Shown: positions 23,299 through 34,954 of the stretch, piece after piece
Numbering within the stretch: the stretch's first letter is position 1
Layout of the letters: each line of letters begins with the position of its first letter
Assembly (NCBI GenBank): GCA_022376515.1
Contig: WTXI01000126.1
Coordinates: 41,932 to 105,931 of the forward strand
Origin: Lactifluus volemus
Lineage: Eukaryota; Basidiomycota; Agaricomycetes; Russulales; Russulaceae
Direction of reading: 5' to 3'
DNA: 64,000 nucleotides
Made by a program: the position numbers and the translations under genes
Notes under the pieces: model-generated
What the model saw: only the letters and a program-made list of their open reading frames with translations
The model's database searches: none
What the model was told of the DNA's origin: nothing

Positions 23299-26200
23299 TT
23301 AGTCTAGCAATACTTCTTGGTAAACGACGTTTGGAGTAGTGTCTTGTGTGGTGGAGTGAGCGCCGGGGTCGTTATCATGGGGTGGAAGTAGGATCTTGAG
23401 ATTTTGAGGACTTGTTGTTCTTGATAACGCGACATATAATTGACCATGGGTGAATACTGGCATTCGTAGATCAAGACCAACACGATCTACTGTTTGACCT
23501 TGAGATCGATTGATGCTCATCGCGAACGCAAGGCGTACGGGAAATTGTCGGCGGCGGAGTTTGAAAGCGAAAGTTGTAGTGCTTGAAGACGGTGTCAAAG
23601 AGATTCGAGGGATAAGTGCAGTTTCACCATCATGGTCACCTCCAATGAGAACAACCTGGAGAACACGGTTTGACACTTGTAGTAATATCATCCGTGAACC
23701 ATTACAAAGGCCATGTTGTGCGGCGAGGTTTCGAAGAAGGATAAGTGGGCAACCAATCTTGAGCCGTAATTCAGAAAGAGGTAAACTGGACGTGTTTTGA
23801 GAACGCAAGAATTCGACAGAGAGGTTCAGAGGATTTGAGTTGTCGCCATCAACGCCAGGTTCCTTTTCATAGGAATCAGCAGACAAAAATATGTGTTCTG
23901 CGCCTTGCATCCTATCAAGTACGGCATCGTTTAATGCTTCAACGTCAGAGTTTCTAGGAGCAAGAATGGTACGTGTTAAGAAGTAATCAGGGGGCGGAGG
24001 AGGAGAACAATCAATGTCAGCATAAATCGAGTCGATTAGTTTTGATTCATTGGAGCAGATAAATTCGGGACGAAGGTGGACGTCTTCATTCTCTGGCGTT
24101 GTGTGTCCATGCCCGACCTGGAGAAGCCATCTGGAAAATCGATCTGCTTCTGTGTCGGATCGTAGTCGAACGTTTTGATGAAGTTTAATGGTGGAAATTT
24201 CGTTCCAAAGGGGAGAACTTTGAAGAGATGCTGCGACAATTGATTCTCTGTCGCCGTTGACAACTACTGGTAGAATTTGCTGGTAGTCACCTCCAAATAC
24301 AACGGTCACACCACCAAATGGTCGATCATCTTCACGGATGTCTCGTAATGTGCGATCAACAGCTTCGAGGCCAAACCTTCGTAAAGTGATAGATGCGACG
24401 ATTTGTGAATGAGAGAGAAAGAAAACGTACCTGTGTTGCATAACGACTTCATCCCATATGATGAGAGAGACTTCGCGAAATAGAGCGGCTCTGTTAGTTC
24501 TTTTTTCTACGGCACAGGTCGATTGGTCGCAAAGTCCGTCAATCGGTATCTTGAACGTTGAATGCGATGTTCGACCACCTGGTAGCAACAACGCTGCAAT
24601 TCCTGAAGATGCCACACAAAGCACAATGAGGCCTCGAGATCGAACGGAGTATGAGATAGTTTTGTACACGAAAGTTTTGCCAGTGCCACCAGCGCCGTGC
24701 AAGAAAAACAGGCGGCCACAGTGATCAAGAACTGATCGAACTACTTCATTGTATGCGTTCAGTTGTTCAATGTTTAGCATTGCAATGTGTTGGTTTGCTA
24801 GAATGCGTTGCTCATCTTGGTCATATGATAGTTGTTCTGCGATGAGTGAGTTCCCAATTTGAGCAGTCCAATCACGTTGGGGAAGAGGCATGGGAGGAAA
24901 ATCGCGTAAAGAATGACTTGACTCTTGGAGTAAAAGGTCGATGAGGTAGAGACCGAAATCAAGAACGTCATCGAGAGTAGGTGTGATGCGGCGAGAAATG
25001 ATGAGACGACGTGATAAGTCATCGCAAAGGTCCGTTTGAAATTCTTGCCACAGAGCAAGTGGTTCAGCGGGTGTGCAATGTAATAGAATAGTACTGAACA
25101 GGAGGCGCAGCTGAGTCCCTGTCTGCATTCCAGCGGCTTCTCTCAAGCATTGCCGCCATTCTCCATCGTCTTCAAGAAGTCCTCGTGCTAAACAGGCCTC
25201 TCGGAACGTTTCAAATAGTGTACCGTTAAAGGAGCGTAAGTTTTCAAATGATGTAGGACCTTTGACAACAGTGAGCAGTGTTCGGAGATAGAAACGTTCT
25301 CCTGCTGTGGGAGATACGAAATACATTCGACCAAGAGCGTGTTGACGTTGTCGCTGCTCCCACACTTTCTTCTGTGCTTTCCATGTGTAGTGTTGTGGAA
25401 ATTCTTGATAAGAATAACGATCCGAGAGCGAGTGTGACGTTTGAAGCGCTTCATTTACTTTGAAGAACTCTGTTAACATTGTGTTCTCTCTCGCTCCACG
25501 CTCAACAATTGTTTCAAGCGTGTCGGAAGGGTTAAAGGTGATGGAATGTTGTCCAGGAAGGTGAATCTGCAGCCGGACAACGTTCGGAATCTGTTTGTGA
25601 ATGTTGAATTGAAAGAGACGCCACGCAGCCTCAGAGCCGCTAATGTATCTTGAAGAAAGAAATTGCAAGATTTCGTTGCCGCGCGTGAGTTGTAAAGTTG
25701 TACGATCTGGTCCTTTGTGTGTGTACTTGGTGATGTATTTCGTGGAAGCGAACGAAACCAAGCATTCCACGTTGATGTGACATCGGTACTTTGATGATAA
25801 GAATGGGTTGTATGGCACAATCCATTGGTTGTTAACAGGGATGCCACGAACATTGTAAACTCGTCCATCGTCTGGTCTTCGATAGAGGGGGTACCCATCT
25901 GAGTTCATTGCTGTCTCCTGTTGGAAAGCTTTAGGGAAACGCTTGGTACATCTACCATGTTCCATGCACGGTGCAAATAGATTTGCGGAGCCACAGGGGC
26001 CATGTACCATACATGTCTTTATGACATCGAATAACGCAGGTTCTGACTCAGGGTTTGGCCAACACGCGCGAACCACAGAATCAACGTCTTCTGGTCGTGT
26101 TATTTTTGAGGCAGGTTGCAAGAACAGCAATAGATGCATGTGGGGCAACCCACGTTTTTGGAATTCGATGGTGTAAACATATCCAGCGACAGGGCCAAAG

Positions 26201-27857
26201 ACGTCGTTTCTGCATAGATCAAAGATAATAGCATCTTTGTATAATGCAAAGACGCGTGCTACTAAATCCGGACGATCAGCAGAGGTTTGGCCTGGTAGTA
26301 GTTCATGCGTAATTTCTGGCCAAGAAGGGTTGCAAGTGACAGTGATGAATAAGTCAATGTTGTGGAAGTACCGAGCTAATGCCATCGCATCTTGAAACAG
26401 CTGATGCATATATCGAGGTCCACCGGTGTATGATGAAGGGAGAACAATGCGTCGACCTAATTCATTTGGGTCCACCACGTCATCTGCTTGCCTTAACGCG
26501 TCTTCCAAACCGCTGTATAAAGCAGCTCGCAGTTTCGGCTGATTGTGAAGCAGGTACGAAAGACGATGTTGGTCTGTAGACGCCCAGACGTCAACAATGT
26601 ACTGTTGAAACAGGCGGCCGCCATAGAAGATGGTTGGGAAGACAGTAGAGCGTGGGTGAAGCTGATAAGCATAAAATTGACACTGTGAAATGTGGTCTCT
26701 TCCACGGTTCTCAGATGGTTTTTGATAAAGATCCCAAGACCAGCCGAGAGTTCCATGAGGGAAGAGAAGGACGTAATGAAGACAGGCATATGCAGGGTGT
26801 GCGTCATTAATGCGCTGCAAGACGCCGGTGTGGAGTGTGAGGATGATGTCACGGGAGTCCGTTGTCGCAGTACCATCGCCAGGAATGATCACTGCTATTT
26901 CATCGCTCGATGGTAAATTGTATTGGTGACGGTTTCGTACATCAGCACAGAGTCGTAAGGAGAGGTCATTTTCATTATGCGAGTTCAGCGTCATGAGAAT
27001 TTGATGAGCGTGTCGATAGACATGAGCATAGTGGTGGTGTTCAGCTAGCATAGTTTGCAGTTTGTGCATGATCTCCTCAGACAAATTGTTGTTCCGTGAC
27101 ATACGATTATTGAGTGCTTGTTGAGGGTCATAAATGTATAGTTGAGCGTATGACGGCTGTTCTCCATCAAGTGGCAATAATCCACCGGAACGATGGCACA
27201 ATTCTCCCGCGATTTTGAACACGTAAGGGCCTCGTGAGTCCCGGTTAACGGAGTCAACGATGTCGACTCCTAAAGAAGTGAAGGCCAAGGCGGCGTTATA
27301 TTGCCGAATGCTGCTTCGAAAATTTCTGCTCAGAGTATCTTCACCAAGAAACAGTTGCTGAAGTTCATTTGGAGGAGGGTCCTCTAATTTAATCTCAATG
27401 AGTCCTCGATTGCAGCACATGCCAAACTCGGGCTTTCTTTGTGAAGATCTTGAGAGACGTTCTCCGAGCCAATGGAAAGCGTTGCACCCATTACAGATGA
27501 TTGACATCTGTCCACACGTAAATGGGACTACAGGTTCTGTGTAAGATGTGCGAGCAGAAGGCCGCCGTTGACGGCGTCGATTTCGTACGTTGGTGCGATC
27601 GATTGCTTGTTGGAGAAGGGTTGTGAAGTTTATCATAGAGAACGGTCAAAAAAACTCACAATGATTGGGAGGATGTTGCTCAGGGAGAACAGGAGGCACA
27701 AAGTGGTAGTGATTCGGAGGTTCTTCTTCCTGTCGCTGCCGTAACGTTTCACGTCGTTCAGTACGGAACAATTCAGCTTCATCCAAACGCTGATATTGAG
27801 TTCAGAACAGACTCTTGCTTCTCCAGAGAGAGAACTCACCGAAATGAGCGAAGACAT
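23299..27857 (-). CDS. Helitron transposase (Rep-helicase)
   Basis: Four exons (27840-27857, 27660-27789, 24431-27605, 23299-24376) join in frame to 1466 aa. Start ATG at 27857. Two introns are 54 nt; the last would read through without a stop but splits WDEVVMQHR from FGLEAVDR, which the helicase family shows contiguous. The N-terminus has a Cys/His cluster (CNGCNAFHW, CC). The Rep domain has the HUH pair PHMHLLLF (residue about 540) and the tyrosine motif KYITKYTHK (about 677), for nicking and joining single strands. The Pif1-type SF1B helicase has Walker A GAGGTGKT (about 1024), Walker B IIWDE, GGDYQQILPV and the C-terminal INRSQGQTV...YVALSRTTS. No stop or frameshift was seen. It acts in the nucleus in rolling-circle transposition. 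Confidence 0.92.
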
Positions 27858-28690
27858 CGTTTTACAAATGCGAATTCTCACATATTCCCTTTTCTATCTC
27901 ACGGCACGAACTTATTAATGCTTAAGTGTTCACGGTTTCGACATGTTTCTTCGTTAATCTGACGCATACTTTTGCAGTGACTCACAACGTCATTTGTTTA
28001 CTTGTTCTTCAACGATTCGCATCGAATACAATTGATATATGTACCGAATTAGAGAACGTAGCGGTAACTATTAAGCAGAACAGAGGAGAGGTAGAGATCT
28101 ATGTGGAACATGGTGTCCGTGTAGAAGCTGGTAATAATTCGAGAGACACGTTGAGGGGACTCAGAAAAGCACACAACAGGCGCATGATTGTGTGCAAGCG
28201 ACAGTCTCTGAAGTAAGCAGCGGCCAGGCAGCGATATCAAGATTACGGGTGTCCACATAAGGCAGTTGGAGAGAGGGAAACTTGCGGACAATGATGTCAT
28301 TAGGCAAGATCTGGTCGCAAAACAGGGGCTAGCTTTCGTGAACGGTCCAGAAAACGTGTTCAGAAACACGCAGAGGTCGGGAACGAAAACTGAGAAACAG
28401 CACAACAGTTCGCGAGAGGTCAACAACTGGTGTGAGAGAGTCTGAGAAAAGAAAGGAAAACTGAGAAATAGGAGTCGAATAGACGGCTGAGCCTGTAATT
28501 GTGCGAGTCCGTGGAGATAGTCCCTGATGCACCATTCACCCGGTGACTGCAGCTGCGGATCGCTGGAAAAAGACTGTCGTCGTCAAAGCCACCGTCGAGC
28601 CACAGCCTGGGCCGAGTGTCCATTGGGCCACGTCCTGGCCAGACCATGCGGATCATGTTGACAGGGAAAGGGCACGACCCCGTGCCGACT

Positions 28691-29509
28691 AATGAGAGCC
28701 GCCCGACGACGGCTCGTTTAACAAACGGGCCACCTGGCCAGAACGTGGGTCAGAGTGAGCAGAGCCGGCCGAAGGGGGCTGCAAACTGTCGCGCGATGAG
28801 GGAAGAGGCGACGGAGGGGATGGACGCGAAGAAGTCAGGTGCATGACCAAGTGAGGAACGACCAAATGAGGCAGTTGAGGGGTCCAAACTCTGCCATCAG
28901 TGATGTCATCCGCAAGAAAGTGTTTCCCAAACTGCCCTTTTGAGACAGCACGTGAGGAGGAGACAGGGGGAGAGAAAAAACTGAGAACGATGAAAGTTGT
29001 CGTTGTCGGACGAAAAACGCCATCTCCAACTGCATTTTTGAGAAGGATCATGGGAGGAGGAAAGAGGAGGTGAGAGCTCACCAGAGGAAGAAAACTGGGA
29101 CGTGACGGAGGTGAAGATGTCAATGGTGACCTACAATGTCTTATAGATCGATGCCGCCTGCCTCAATCACTGAACTGTCTTCAGCGTGCGACCTGTTGTT
29201 GACCAATCGTGCCTGCAGCCCGCGTTGACTGGTGCCACCTGCCTCAATCAGCTGACTGAACCGCCTGTTACAATCAGCGTGCCGCCAGCCGTCGGCGTCG
29301 AGCAAGGAGAACCGCTCGGCTGCAAACAGTCCCACGATGAGGGAACAGGCGACTGAGGGAACGCCGGCTGCAGCCCGCTTTGGCAAACGCGATGAGGGAA
29401 CAGGCAACGGAGGGGATGGAGGTGGGAAGAAGTCAAGTGCACGTCTGCAGATCGTGACCGGTCAGGTGCACGACCCCGCGTCGACCAATGAGAGGCGCCC
29501 GACGGCGGC
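28691..29509. repeat. Helitron 5' subterminal repeats
   Basis: Motif AATGAGAGCCGCCCGACG, followed by (G/A)CGGC, occurs at 28691-28713 and, with one or two changes, at 29487-29509. A near-identical copy lies near the opposite end at 21650-21672. Within the motif GCCGCC and GGCGGC can pair. A second repeat, CGATGAGGGAACAGGCGAC-like, occurs at about 28794, 29335 and 29390 with shared flanks. This stretch holds no convincing gene. Confidence 0.85.
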
Positions 29510-29554
29510 TGCAGCCCGCTTTGGCAAAAAGCTGTCTTCCTTTAATATAATAGA

Positions 29555-30753
29555 TGCATGTTCGTCGACGCACTTTCCCGACGGAACAGCGGGGTTTTGT
29601 TTGCTAATTTGTGAAGGTCGCTGATTGCCTGTCGATATCCGGAATCCCCGAACAATCATCATCATATATATCATCAGGACCTCATGACTACTTATTAATA
29701 CAGTAATCGCTTGTTTCCGGAAGGACAGGTCTCCTGGCTTAGGCTGGCTATCCCCGACAATGATACCGCCGTACTACGTTACCAGTACAGTACGAACCTG
29801 CAGCCGGCGGGCGATTAGGCTACCGAAGGCCACTCCATCCAGGTACGTTTCCCCGGAATTGTGCCTCGATCACACCTCGTGTCTCTGGTCCCTACAGTTA
29901 ACGAAACCAGTTGTCATTTCCACAGGATGCAAGGTACTAGGAACGTGCCATTCCCGCTGCCAGAATGATCTCCGAGATTGTGATTAGCATCGTCGTGGAT
30001 CAACGTGTACTGTATGGTCCTCGTTTACGTCTAACATACTACACAGTGATGATAATCGATCTTTCTAATCTAGCGTCTCTGAGAGGGTCTTTGTGGGATC
30101 CTTCCCATTGTCACTACTTTTTGGATATCGAGTACTAGTAGACTCTGTGCGAAGAAAGCCTCCAAGTTCTTCTTTGTTCAGAACGTCAGTGTATGGGATT
30201 TGCACTCGAAGAGGCGGTTTGAAATTCATCTTGAGGATCATGGTGGCATGAGCGTCGGCTGTTCCCATATCCCACGCTTGAGGCCCCCTATGGCGCACTC
30301 GCATGTCAGCTGGCCACAGGACCACGCTCAGGGAAGTACAAGTTATCATTCCTATGACCTTCTCAAAGCTTGTTCCGGGCCACTTATGACACCTGCCATT
30401 TGACGTAGGTTTCGAGTATCAACTTTAAGACTATATACTGTATATGGAAAACAGCACAGGTTGGATGTACTGTGTGGTTGAAAACAAGACTTCGCCCGTT
30501 GCAGGGTATGGAGACGAGCGGGTACGTAATAAAATTCGTTCAACTACAGAATGGTATAATCCTAGAAGTCCAATAAATAATTGATGGCATCGGGTATCAT
30601 GTGAACTAGGATGTCGTATGACGGTATTTCTGATAGGGCTTTGTGAAAGCATTACGGACAAGGAAATACCAAGTCGTTGCGCACACGACTAGGAAAAACA
30701 GAATGAAGGTGACTCGGAGTCCCAAAGATTACGGAAGGCAACGCAAATACCTC
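29555..30753. other. Gene-poor interval right of the Helitron
   Basis: About 1.2 kb with short frames only, none recognisable. It is the host flank of the Helitron 5' end and the 3' flank of coiled-coil gene A. Confidence 0.5.
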
Positions 30754-33327
30754 TCAACAGGAGACTAGGAATGCTCTCCTTGTCTTGGGCCGATACGGTC
30801 CAGAGGCGTGATGCGGAAAGCTTCTAGCCTTCTGAGTATTCGCTCGGCCAATTATCGGAATTGTTAAAGCGATCTCTTCTGGGCGTGGTTGATGGGTCAG
30901 ATGATGTGGCGATGCCAGTGATACATCAGAACGGACGGAACTTGGCGAGGGCGTAGAAGTCAGGGACATCGAGGACAATCCATCTGGAGACGTGGATGCA
31001 ACCTGGAGCGAGAGCATCGTTTCGGACGTAACAAAACGCCCAAATTCGCAGCTGACAGTGGCAGGTGGGGTTGACAGCCTCAGAGGGGTGGTAGACGGTG
31101 ACCAACCCCGACTCGACATCGCTCGAATGGACAATGGTAGTTCAGACTTGGTCGTGCTGACGATGGGCAAACCATGGGAAATGCTTCCCGAGGACGACAT
31201 GAACGGGGGAGAGATTTCTCCAACGGGCGACATCGACGGCGACACTGCCAGATCCACACTACAGTCGCTTTCCGCGCCTGCTTATGCGTGACGATTGAGT
31301 ACCACGGAGTGTAAAATGGCGACATATACGAACCATCAGAAGACGTCCCAATAGCATTGGTTCTACGTTTTTCAAGAGCCATGACTTGGCCCTGAAGCGC
31401 AGACGGGAGCAGCAAGACCTTGGACAGTCGCGTGTCGACAGCACCTCGCTCCACTTTCATTGCGTCCGTTTCCTTTGTGTACCTTGACAACATCTCCTTG
31501 AGCTCGGAACGGGTTTCAGTAACCAGGTTTTCTGTAATCATCCCGGCTGTCTGACAATCGGCTAAATTCGCCTCGAGATGCGCAGTTTCCGTCGGAAGCC
31601 GACATTCCTGGTTCGAGAGATGACGATGCTGAACAACGACAACGGCCTCCGTCGAAAGCACCCTCTTCTGCAGAGTGAGCTCGTTCTCAGCGTGTGCTTG
31701 TGCTCGAGCAAGCCGCTCGTGTGCAACATGTCCTCGCGGCTCATCGATGACATGCGTGCTGCATAAGGGTGAGGGAGACCTGGATGCGGAGGAAGACATC
31801 GTATCCTCCCGGGAAGCGAACATCGGGCTCCCTAGTCGAAAGGATGGCTGAGTGTGAGTTTCAGCGACAAAGGGGTCACCGAGGTCGGCAAAACGGATGG
31901 AAGAGTTAGTCGAGCACGATAGGGTATCGCTTGGAGGCGTCGGGTAAGCCTGGATAGATGTACGATGGCGATGGTTGATACGTTCAAGTTCCTTCAAGGA
32001 CATGTCTGGAGAACGTGGACGCCGTTGAGTAGTGGGCGGGACCGAAATCCCGGAGGCAGACTCCTTCAGCAACCTGCGCCACTCTGATACGGATGGCGAT
32101 TCATCGATAAACCGCAATCTGTCCGCCGCGTCCAAAGGTTTCCAGACGTCGATGCTCTCGAGATCGGACCGCAGACGATCAATCTCATCCTCTGCGTCCT
32201 TTAACTGCTCGCTAATGTCAGCGTGTTCTCGGCTGAGAGAACGAATCCGGTCTTCGCGCTCGCCAAGGGCTACTTTCTGGCTCTCGAGTCGTTCCTTGGC
32301 CTCGCGTGCGTTCTGATATGCAATTGCAAGCTCCTTCCGCAGTTCCAGCATGGCCCGATCCGTATCGAGTGCTCTCGTTTCGGCCTGTTCCGCTACAGTC
32401 TTCCAGTGCTCTCGTTCCTTCGCGCACGCCCCCAGCTCCAGTAAATGTGACTGGTGCTGGGTACGAAGGGCAGCCTGAGCTTCCGAGAGGAGCGTCTGGT
32501 TGGCTTGGAGAGTATCGCAGAGTTGGGTTTCACAAGCACGTGCGGAGTGGAGATTAAGAAGGAACGTAGACTGCGCTATGTTGGACTCGGCGATGAGAAT
32601 TCCTATTCGTTCTTCGAGCCTTGTCACTTCTTGATGGTATGCCCGTGCGTCCCATTCGTGCTGTTCCCTGGAGCTGACAGCCTCCAAAAGAGCACGTTGC
32701 TGGTCGCGAAGTTGACCCTCAAGTTGGGTAATGAGAGCAGACTGCTTCAGTATATCGGCGCCTTGATCGACGGCCAGACTGCTGGTGAGTGCATGATTCT
32801 CGGCAGACAGGAACTGGATCTGGGCGTCCTCGTGTTCGATCTGTTGAAGGGCGATATCCAGGGTGCCACGCTTCTCGGCCAGTTCAACGTTCTTTCGAGA
32901 AACCTGCGTACGCCATCAGTAAAAGTAAACATAAGAGCATTTGAACTAGATGAACCTTTGCGAGGCACTGCACCCACGAGAAGAATGCGGAGGACAAGCT
33001 GCCAAGATTGCTGGAAAACGATACGCATAGAAGAGCGAGTAGGATTAAGGGCCCGATGATCATCGCAGGTTTGTGGCTCAGTAAGACGAGCATATTGCGG
33101 TATTCTTCAGCGAGAAATGAACGCGACCAATTGTGGGTAGACAACAGAGGGGAAGGTCCAGGGGACGTAATGGCCGCACCAATAGGAGAAGGTAGAGCGG
33201 CCAGGGTAGTTGTAAGTTTCGGGTGGCGCTTCCTGGTGAACAGGATGAGAATTCCATGGGCGAATTGGCACATGGAATCTCCGAGACTGTAGATTCGAGA
33301 GGAGAGAAATAGCAAGATGTGAAACAT
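30754..33327 (-). CDS. Membrane-anchored coiled-coil protein, cluster family copy A
   Basis: Unknown family with four relatives in this window. ATG at 33327. Exon 1 gives a hydrophobic N-terminus and a strong membrane segment (AMIIGPLILLALLCVSF), ends about 32960 at WVQCLAK, and joins across an intron ending GTACGCAG to VSRKNVELAEKRG. About 500 residues of coiled coil follow (LITQLEGQLRDQQRALLEAV, REDRIRSLSREHADI, DAEDEIDRLRSDLES), interrupted by a Ser/Pro-rich linker. An intron from about 31257 to 31311 leads to an acidic Ser/Pro-rich tail (SVDLAVSPSMSPVGEISPP). The two reading frames join exactly if that intron is removed. It shares layout with B and C but lacks the HPRPLDIPKLDYG block. It looks intact; a membrane-tethered scaffold is only a guess. 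Confidence 0.7.
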
Positions 33328-34954
33328 TGTGTTTGAGAAAATAAAATCACTGACTGTGATCCAGCGATAGAGAAATGTGCGCCATCGTAGAAGGATTATA
33401 TATGTGTGGTGGTGCTTGAAGCTTGAAGACTAGACATTCGTTTTAAATGTGTCCAACGGAACTGAAACCAAGACTGAAACGGACATAATCGAAATGATCC
33501 TTGCGCGACACATCCCAACCCGGGGAGAGAGAAATGAGGCAGACGCGACAAAATTCGTTCAAGTTAGCCAACGACCAATATTGGACTGGAATTTGCTGTT
33601 GAAAGTGCAAGGAGTCGTGTGGTTCACTACCGCTAAAGCGAGCGCGTGGATGCGGCGAGTTACTAATTACGTTATTGAACCTGATGACGTCAGCAGTAAG
33701 CTCGGCATTACCCGTCACGATCAGTTAGATCGCAAGGTTAATGTCATTCGTGGTCAAAAGTATTTGCACGATGCCCTGCTCATATTGAGAAGGATGACTC
33801 TACAGAAAGTGTACTAGTAAGTGCCCCTCGTTGTCTATCCTTCCCTCTCTCTGACCGTATGTACCCAAAAGTCCCGCGTAATGAAGTGGTTGTGTAACAC
33901 ATACCCACGATTGCGACTCTAAGGCATCAGAAAATGGTGAACTGCTCGACGCCTTGGTCGTATTTTTGACTCCTCTTGGTGAGGAACCATTTACGCCAAT
34001 CGCTGGAGTGTCATGTAGCTGATGAACACGTTCCCACGATTAGCAGGTCATGCCAGACTATTTCCGCTCGACACGTTTTGTGTCAATCGCCTAGCCAGCA
34101 CACCAGTCTCATTCGACCTCGTCTTTTCACTGCGCATCTTTACACATTACAAAGACAAACTACCACAAACATTCTGTTTCGGGGCAACCGTATCCGAACT
34201 TTCGGCGTTTGCACTTTTCCCACCCCTTCCAGCAAAAAGTGCTCACACCGGAGACGTATCATGGCCATGAACCTACCAAATTGATAGATAATTAGCCATG
34301 ATTCGTACAACCCTGAGAATTTAAAACGAGACAACGATGAGACAGACTGATTGACTGAAAACAGTGTCTCGAGATGAATGTTTGATAATCGGAAATGTGA
34401 GTTTTCTTCGATTTGGATCTCCGTAGACTAATGGTAGCTTGACGGTGTATCACGTCTACTGATCGACGAGTGGTCTGCTTCAGGTATGTTGAGCTTTTGT
34501 AGCCTGTAAACGGACCAGGAATGACATCTGAGCATTCTGCTCGCTCTGTCTCGACGGTTCAAATGCTACAGTTCAAATGCCAGTGTGGCAGCTCGAATAA
34601 TTTGTCACCGAGCTATTGGAGGCCCTATTGGTAGAAGGCAATTGTGTCGATCACTGGCACTCGTGACCACTCCCCGCTGGCAGTTGACGACCTACGGAGG
34701 TACAGTACATGAACTCTCGACTCAGATCAACCCATGCACGCAAAACGAATGCCTCCCCAGTTGTTCTTAAGCAGCGGGTCATGTAAACGCCGCATGACCT
34801 GTACATCCGAGATTCGCCAATGATGACAAACCCTGGGTCGTCAGAGAGCGTTCAAGTCGCTTTACAGCACTGCTTCAGTTTCATTTCGTGACCAACATGA
34901 ATCTTAGAGAACCCAAACCACGCTATGATGCTGAAGGTCCTCGAATCAGCGGGC
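33328..34954. other. Gene-poor interval between copy A and LAO1
   Basis: A plus-strand open frame at 33449-33817 (122 codons) and overlapping ones at 33976-34284 have no recognisable motif, no conserved partner in the duplicated segment, and competing frames on the other strand. I do not call genes here. Confidence 0.4.

Larger units (their letters stand above)
21569..29554 (-). mobile_element. Autonomous Helitron (rolling-circle transposon), 7986 bp
   Basis: Minus orientation, so its 5' end is at 29554 and its 3' end at 21569. 5' end: A then TCTATTATATTAAAGG. 3' end: hairpin CCCGTGC-GAA-GCACGGG, six bases TCTACG, CTAG, then T. This is the canonical Helitron layout (TC start, stem-loop then CTRR, insertion between A and T, no target duplication). 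Inside are an unbroken Rep-helicase gene (23299-27857), a second spliced gene (about 21801-22936) and about 1.7 kb of repeat-rich non-coding DNA at the 5' end. An intact transposase and readable ends suggest recent activity; whether it still moves cannot be told. Confidence 0.9.

Noticed and set aside
28615..29540. Repeats considered as a CRISPR-like or coding array
   Set aside because: Unit lengths and spacings are irregular, and the stretch lies inside the Helitron 5' region of a eukaryotic genome.
33449..33817. Plus-strand frame of 122 codons upstream of copy A
   Set aside because: No family resemblance, no counterpart in the duplicated segment, and a competing frame on the other strand.
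34427..34500. tRNA-like stretch (GTAGACTAATGGTAGC)
   Set aside because: It resembles an A box, but no B box or acceptor stem can be built downstream.
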